Part shown: in pieces, positions 58,131 through 64,000 of the stretch
Layout: every line of letters begins with the position of its first letter
Numbering within the stretch: the first letter of the stretch is position 1
Assembly: GCF_004011695.2 (NCBI RefSeq)
Contig: NC_082414.1
Span: 558,001 to 622,000, forward strand
Source: Ascochyta rabiei
Taxonomy: Eukaryota > Ascomycota > Dothideomycetes > Pleosporales > Didymellaceae
DNA: 64,000 nt
Direction: 5' to 3'
Made by a program: the position numbers and the translations under genes
Notes under the pieces: generated by a model
Told to the model about the DNA's origin: nothing
The model's input: only the letters and a program-made list of their open reading frames with translations
Databases searched by the model: none

Positions 58131-58849
58131 ATCTGCTATTTTATTTACTCTTCTTTTAAATCTATTAGTTTACTAGGTTACTACCTTTATACTTATAAAG
58201 TCTACCTTATATAATAGTAGACCTAATAGCTAAAATAATAATTAGATTTCTCTTAGGCTTCTGCTTTTATTAAGCTAGTAGTTAGCTACTACTACTTAAG
58301 GTTTTACTAAAGTTTTAGTCTAGTATACTATCTCTTTACTAAGTATTAGCTCTATTTAAAGTTCTTCTCCTTATCTCTACCTCTAACTAGCGTAGGTAGT
58401 AAATGCCTATTTTAAAGTATAAATTAGCCTTCTTAATACGTCTTTTAAGTTTAGATTACCTTTCTTTTATATTTATAAGGCTAAATTATTACTTTTATAG
58501 GCTCTAGAGTACTAGCCTTTTATTTTACCCCCTAACTAACTAGCGCCTTTTAAGTAGTCTAGCGCCTTCCTTTAGCACCTTTTAAACGGTCTATTACCTA
58601 TTTTTTTTAATCTACTAGCGCCCTCTAAGAAGTCCAGCACCCCTAAGTATCTCCTACCTCTTTATCTTAAGAAATACTTACTTCTTTACCTTTTACTAAT
58701 ATATAGCTCTTTTACTAAAAATTATCTTTTACTAATATATAGTACTTTTACTACTAAATATCTAGGCCCTACTACTACTTATAGGCACTAGGTGCTCTAC
58801 GTTTTCTCTAACTACCTACTACTACTATAATTACCTTTATAGATATAAC

Positions 58850-59800
58850 TTCTCTATTTTTCTACTAATATCTTTATATATTATAGCTCTATTACTAATT
58901 AATAAGGATAATATTAAGCCTAACTTTATACTACCCCCCTAGCCTTCTTCTACTTCTACTAAGAAGACCTCTTATAATAAGTCTTACCTATACTATCTAG
59001 AAACTCCTATAGATTCTAGGTTCTTTAATTATTAGGGTAGTAGTTCTATTTCTAGTTATGTACACGACTTTAGCTATAAGGCACGTAAGAAAGCTACTAC
59101 TTTAGAAACACTTATTATATATAGCAGCCCTTCTACTTTATCTACTAATTAACTAAAGTCTTAGATACAGAAAGATAAGTAAGCTACTATTAGAATAGAG
59201 GATACTGTTACAGAAATCTACTAGCCTACTCTCTACTTCCTCTAGAAACAGGCTTCTCTGTAGGAACTTACTGTTAAGTTTAATACTTTAGATAAAGTCC
59301 GTAAGTAATTATTTAATTAGGTCTTTAGGATAAGTATAGGTAGGGGCTCTTAAAGGGGTAGTTGTCTAGTTAAAGACTATAGTAACTAGGGTTTATAAGA
59401 AAGAGTATAGAGTAGACTATATATTTTATAAGTATAGTTAAGATACTTTAATTATAAATATAATTAATAGAGTTAAACGCAAACTATAATAGTTAAGTTC
59501 TAATATATTTAATATAATAATTTAAAAAGTAAGTAATATAACTACAAATATAAAAACTAAGAGAACACTTCTTAAATAAACTATAAACAAGGAGATTATA
59601 ATATAAACTATTTCTAAGTAGATATAGTTAAAGCTATAATAGAAGCTATAGAAGTCTATAAATACTTATAAGCCTAGTAATAGGTATAACACACCTAATA
59701 AACTAGATTAAAATATTACCTAAGCTCTACTAGTCCTAACTAAGTCTCTAAAGAGAATAGAAGTTAAGGAATAGGAGAAATACACAAATTTTGTAATAAA
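58850..59800 (+). pseudogene. Degenerate plus-strand reading frame, family unknown
   Basis: From about 58,920 one plus-strand frame reads as protein-like sequence interrupted only by TAG and TAA, mostly where Gln or Trp could have stood. It has a Ser/Pro/Thr/Lys-rich start (SSTSTKKTSYNKSYLYYLET, then GSSSISSYVHDFSYKARKK) and a more charged middle (RIEDTVTEIY, ELTVKFNTLDKVRK). I see no reverse transcriptase, integrase or DDE motif. It could be a host gene caught in the repeat block, a gag-like gene, or the coding part of the element to which the 167-bp repeat belongs. Start and end are approximate, and the coherence was judged by eye. Confidence 0.4.
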
Positions 59801-59827
59801 AACCTTATAGTTAGGAGTAACCTATTA

Positions 59828-59926
59828 TTTATTACACTAGCGCATCTTAGACTAGATACATTACTAGCTAATATATAATATATAAGATTAGTAGGCCTAT
59901 ACTACTAGCTGCGCTAGTGTAATAAA
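59828..59926. repeat. 99-bp hairpin with 17-bp perfect arms
   Basis: TTTATTACACTAGCGCA at 59828-59844 is the exact reverse complement of 59910-59926, with a 65-bp loop. It could be a very short MITE or a stem-loop. No convincing target duplication was found. Confidence 0.75.
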
Positions 59927-60113
59927 TCATTTTAAACTAACTTTTTAACACCTTGCTTACAATTGTGCTAAAACGCGTTTTTTAAGGTTTCTTCTCTAAT
60001 ACTAGAATAAACCTAGTAAGACAAAGTAAAAATAAAAACTATAAAATTATAATACTCTAAGTATAAAAGTACTAATAATAAATCTAAAACACTAAGTGTT
60101 TTACTAAGGGGTA

Positions 60114-60325
60114 ATCTAAAACTAGATCTAGCCCTATCTAAAACTAGATCTAGCCCTATCTAAAACTAGATCTTCGCCTGTCTAAAAAACCAGATCTAGG
60201 CCTATCTAAAACTAGATCTAGGCCTATCTAAAACTAGATCTAGGCGTATCTAAAACTAGATCTAGGTCTACCTAAAACCGGATCTAGGCCTATATAAAAA
60301 CTAGATCTAGGCCTATCTAAAACTA
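60114..60325. repeat. 22-bp minisatellite with palindromic CTAGATCTAG core
   Basis: About nine and a half copies of a 22-bp unit, AAAACTAGATCTAGGCCTATCT, with single-base variants. The CTAGATCTAG core is a perfect palindrome. It lies upstream of the Copia gag remnant, so it may be in the leader or LTR of that element. Confidence 0.92.
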
Positions 60326-61965
60326 TAAAGGATAAATACAGCCCTCTCTCTATAGTTACAAAATTAATTAATTTAACTATTACTTCTATAACTATTACTT
60401 CTAATTTTTATAGGTTATAAGCCTAGCGCACTATTACCTAAACAACATCTAAACTAATTATTTCTTAATTAAACTAATTGTTTCTTAATTAACACCTCTT
60501 TAAGTTATAAACAGCACAAATTTATAATTAAAAATATTAGATTCTCTTAAAATTAAAAAGCTCTCTAGCTAAGCTAATTACAAATTCTGGAGTAACTAAA
60601 TAATAGCTATTCTTACTACTAAGGATCTCTATAACGCTATCTATAACAATAATAATAAGCCTATTACTATCCTAACTACTATAGACAGAAAGGTAAAAGT
60701 ATATATTATACTAAGTTGTAAAAAAGGCTCTAGTATATAAATTTAAAAGTATACTACTACTATAGATTACTAGATTATACTAGTAAATCTATACTCTCTA
60801 AAAGGATTTATAGCTAAATTTCTTCTATTAAAAGAATTCTTTATGTCCTATCTCTAGAACTCCAATTTAATAGAAAAGTTCCTCAGCAAAATTAAATATC
60901 TTAATAATATTTTAAGCTTATAAGGAATTTAATTACCTAAGTAAGTAGTACTAACTTGTATACTTAACAATCTAACTCTAAATTATAAGGGATTTGTTAC
61001 TATTATTACCTAATCCTTTTGTTAGAATTTAGATAAAATAAATATAGAAACACTTTTTTTCTAATTTAATTAATAAATTCTGTTGCTGAATAAGTACTAA
61101 AAAAGTACTATACTAATCAAAACATAAACTATACTAAAAGAATAAGATTATAAAGTAACACTATTATAATAAGTGTAAATTAAATACGTATTAAACAAGT
61201 AGTTACTAGTTTCTTAATCGATAAAAGAAACCTAATTAGTTTAAAACTAGACATACCTATAATTCCATTCGACAATTACCTAATCTAGCTAAAAATAGAG
61301 TAGAAAAAAGGGTCGAAAAAGAATAAGATTAAGCTCTCTTATCTCTAGATTAAATAGAACTAGAATTACCAGGGGATTTAGATAATAAGGTATATAATAA
61401 TAATAACCTATAGTTTAGTTTAACTAAAGCTAACTTAATACTAGATTTAGGAAGTACTTAGCATTTAATATGCAATAGGTTACTGTTTTCAGAAGGTAGT
61501 TTAGTAGATAAAGTAACTAAATTAGGCTAGGGTAATAATACTACTATTGATGCTGTAGCTATTACAAAGTTATACTTTATAGTAAATAATACAAAAATTA
61601 TACTAAATAATTACCTCTTTATACTAAGCTTCTCTGTAAACCTTTTATCTATTTAAAATTTAATAGAAAAAGACTTTAAAGCAAACTTTATAAAGGAAGA
61701 AGCTATCTTAATAAGAAATAATCTAGTTATTAAAGCTAAGTACGCTTATAACATGTATATACTAGACTATAGAAATAAGATTATTATTAAAGATAGCTCT
61801 ATAGATAATTTAAACTATAAGAACTATATACTCTACTTAGATTCTAATAAATCTACTATAGAAAAGCTAGAACTATATTATAATATATTTAGATATAAAA
61901 GTATAGATACTATAAGTAAACTACTTTATATTAAAGTACTTTAAAATTATAGTTTTAACTGTATA

Positions 61966-63827
61966 ACGTACTCTACAAGCAAGCTACCTACCTAAGTAAG
62001 CTGCCTACTTTTACTAAGACTACACTAAACTTTACTTAACTTATAATACCTTTACGCAGCAACCTACTAAAGCCTTTTAATAAAACTGATATACAGCTTA
62101 CTCTTTAGGTAATTAAGTAAGACGCAACGCTAAGCGTGTGACGCGCAGCAGCAATCTACAAAGTTCCTAGAAGAACACTAGACACTTAACGCGTAGGAAC
62201 GCTCTCTCGACGCGATTGTAAGCCTAATATAATAAGGATAACTAGCACTAAAGAGGAGGTGATTGTCCAGCATGTACTGAAGCTAGACGAGCGAGGATAC
62301 TCGCCCTAGCTTGCTAATGTAGAGGATATGGCCAATTCTCTGCTTACTAAGCGCTATTAGACCCCTGTTAGCAAGAACTAGGCTGCTAACTTTGTTAAAC
62401 GTTAGCTAGAGCTTAAAGTTAAGTTTAATTGCAAGTACAACTATAAGAGAGCGCTTTATAAGGATTCTAAGGTAATTAGTAACTAGTTCTAGCTTATAGA
62501 GAATACTAAAGCTAAGTATAGTATTCTAGATAAAGACACCTATAACTTTAACAAATCTAGCTTTATAATAGGCACTATATTAATAGGAGCTGTTATTACA
62601 GGCTCTAAGCGTTAAGAAAGACTAAAGACAGTGTAGTAGGGCGACTGTAAGTAGATAAGTATTATCTAGGGTATTAATACAAAGGGCTAGTCTATCCTAC
62701 CCTTTATTATCTTCTCTAGTAAGTACTACCTCTTAGCCTAGTACAAGGAGCCCAGTATACCTAACAACTAGGTTCTTAATGTCTCTAATAATGGCTAGAC
62801 TAATAATAAGCTTAGAGTTAAGTAGTTAAAGCGCTTTAATAAGCACACAAAGGCGCGCACTGTTAGTAGCTACTAGCTACTTATTCTAGACGGCCACGAG
62901 AGCTACAACTTAGTTAAATTCTACTAGTACTGTAAGAAGTATAAGATTATTACTCTGTAAATACCTCTATACTCGTCGCACCTACTGCAGCTACTTAACG
63001 TAGGTTATTTCTCTCTATTAAAGAAGGCCTATAGCCGCTAAGCTGAGCAGCTAATACGCAGTAAGATTACGCGTATTACTAAACTTAAGTTCTTACCGTA
63101 CTTTAAAGCTGCTTTTAATTCTTTAATTACTAATAGCAACATACAGGGAGGATTTAGAGGCGCTAGTCTAGTCCTATTTAACCTAGAGGCTGTAATATTA
63201 GAGCTTAAAGTACGCCTGCGCACACTAATACTACCTACTATAGACAACAGCACATAGAAGTCTAAAACACTAAGCAACACCCTAAAATTTAGGTCTTAAT
63301 TAAATCTGATTTGAGAGAGGATTTAGAGACACGCTAATAGCTCACCAACGCCTATAGTTATCGCCCTTAATTAGCTTACTAAAGGCGCAGAGCTAATAGC
63401 GTATTTACTAGTTTTAGTGCGTAACTAGATTACTAACCTACAGGCAGCTAACGAGGCTGCTATACGTTGTAAATTACACAAAAGAAAGCAAATCTAGCGT
63501 AAAGGGACACTAACGTTTAGTAAGGGAGTGCGGCTAACTACTCTAAAGGAGTTTAAGGCCTGTAGTGATAGAAAGAAGGTAAAGAAGAGGTTACGCGTTA
63601 ATAGGAGTACTTAGTCTTTAAGGCGCTGTGGTATATGTAGCGAGACAGGGTATAACACGCAAACATGTAGTAAAGATGTGTAGAGTACTATAGACTAGTA
63701 CAGCTTACTATTTAGTATAGTATATTACTACTATATACTATAGTATTACGAAGTAGTTGTAGTGTTAGTGTGGTCTTAGCAAAAGTAGGGAGCTTACTTA
63801 GGTGGGCAGCTCGCTTATAGAGTACGT
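61966..63827 (+). mobile_element. Pogo/Fot1-like transposon (pogo-B)
   Basis: The left end ACGTACTCTACAAGCAAGC and the right end GCTCGCTTATAGAGTACGT pair as inverted repeats. TA flanks at 61964-61965 and 63828-63829. 1862 bp, within two bases of pogo-A. It interrupts Copia-2 between the GAG-pre-integrase and integrase parts. Confidence 0.94.
62255..63690 (+). pseudogene. pogo-B transposase, inactivated but with the second catalytic Asp intact
   Basis: Same layout as pogo-A: LELKVKFNCKYNYKRALYKD near 62.41 kb, TYNFNKSSFIIG near 62.54 kb, LILDGHESYN at 62880-62909, and SSHLLQLLNVGYFSLLKKAY near 62.99 kb. A zinc-knuckle region (RRCGICSETGYNTQTC, about 63.62-63.67 kb) has its His changed to Tyr. 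In-frame TAG/TAA codons break it, and the first DDE motif reads FNKSS rather than FDxTG. Stops and first-Asp loss make it inactive. Confidence 0.88.
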
Positions 63828-64000
63828 TAGCCTATATATAGGCAAAATAAACTAATAATAAATTAAGAGTTATAATAGAAAAACCTATAATTTATTTATA
63901 AAAGGTAGTAATTAATATTTATAGACCTATAACTCCTAGTTTAAAAGTAGGATATAGATATATTATCTTTTTACTAGATAGTGCTACTAAGAAACTAAGC

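Larger units (their letters stand above)
60530..64000 (+). mobile_element. Ty1/Copia element, plus strand, incomplete and split by pogo-B (Copia-2)
   Basis: A gag-like region (about 60.56-61.03 kb) contains EKFLSKIKYLNNILSL and LTCILNNLTLNYKGFVTIIT. Protease with ILDLGST*HLICN is at about 61.44 kb. The GAG-pre-integrase part (61753-61944) remains open for 63 codons. After pogo-B the integrase start resumes (GYRYIIFLLDSATKKL, about 63.94-63.99 kb) and runs off the window. The 5' LTR could not be delimited because its partner lies outside the window. It is less heavily mutated than the Gypsy copies. Confidence 0.82.

Noticed and set aside
63038..63280. 80-codon minus-strand open frame
   Set aside because: Antisense to the pogo-B transposase, which explains the local composition.

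Overview
The window looks like a piece of a filamentous ascomycete genome, probably a Dothideomycete of the Pleosporales type (the class is inference). The evidence is short GT-AG introns (48 to 249 nt) with CTAAC/CTGAT-like branch points, a Zn2Cys6 regulator with the fungal transcription-factor domain, a Ure2p-like GST, and a sharp two-compartment base composition. Positions 1 to about 15.7 kb are GC-balanced and gene-bearing. From about 15.8 kb to the end the DNA is AT-rich, poor in CpA and TpG, and crowded with TAG/TAA codons in every frame, the mark of repeat-induced point mutation (RIP, CpA to TpA).

Gene compartment: a 5'-truncated Ure2p-like glutathione S-transferase (1-609, +) converges on a single-exon cytochrome P450 (644-2299, -). 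After 3.4 kb without a recognisable gene comes a five-exon Zn2Cys6 regulator (5666-8273, +). Its zinc cluster appears only when the first intron is removed. A TBL1/Sif2-type LisH-WD40 protein (9575-11844, -) and a TMEM115-like membrane protein (12332-13586, +) diverge from a common 487-bp promoter region. A three-exon small secreted cysteine-containing protein (14375-15203, +) is the last gene before the repeat block. GST, P450 and regulator could form part of a detoxification or metabolite locus; the LisH-WD40 and TMEM115 genes are housekeeping types.

Repeat compartment: a 434-bp palindromic MITE (15788-16221) sits at the border. After it, a 167-bp sequence is present twice in tandem. The second copy has been split by three stacks of insertions that together fill 16802-58079. 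Stack 1 is a small LTR element with tandem arrays inside (16802-25349), whose right LTR holds a minus-strand chromodomain Gypsy element (17977-25270). Stack 2 is a Gypsy element with 286-bp LTRs (25419-49439). It holds a Tad1-like LINE, which itself holds a 612-bp TRIM (31232-31843), and a second Gypsy (33874-45911), which holds a Copia element (36341-41464). Stack 3 is a plus-strand Gypsy of the same family as that second Gypsy (49456-58079), holding a pogo-like DNA transposon (54637-56500). Target-site duplications were read directly for most of these: GTAC, CCTAG, GTAGG, CTAGC, ATAAT, AGGCC, and TA for the DNA elements.

Right of the nest lie an unidentified degenerate plus-strand reading frame (about 58.85-59.8 kb), a 99-bp hairpin, a 22-bp minisatellite, and a plus-strand Copia element running off the window and split by a second pogo-like copy (61966-63827). 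Every transposon protein seen is broken by stop codons; I see no intact transposon gene.
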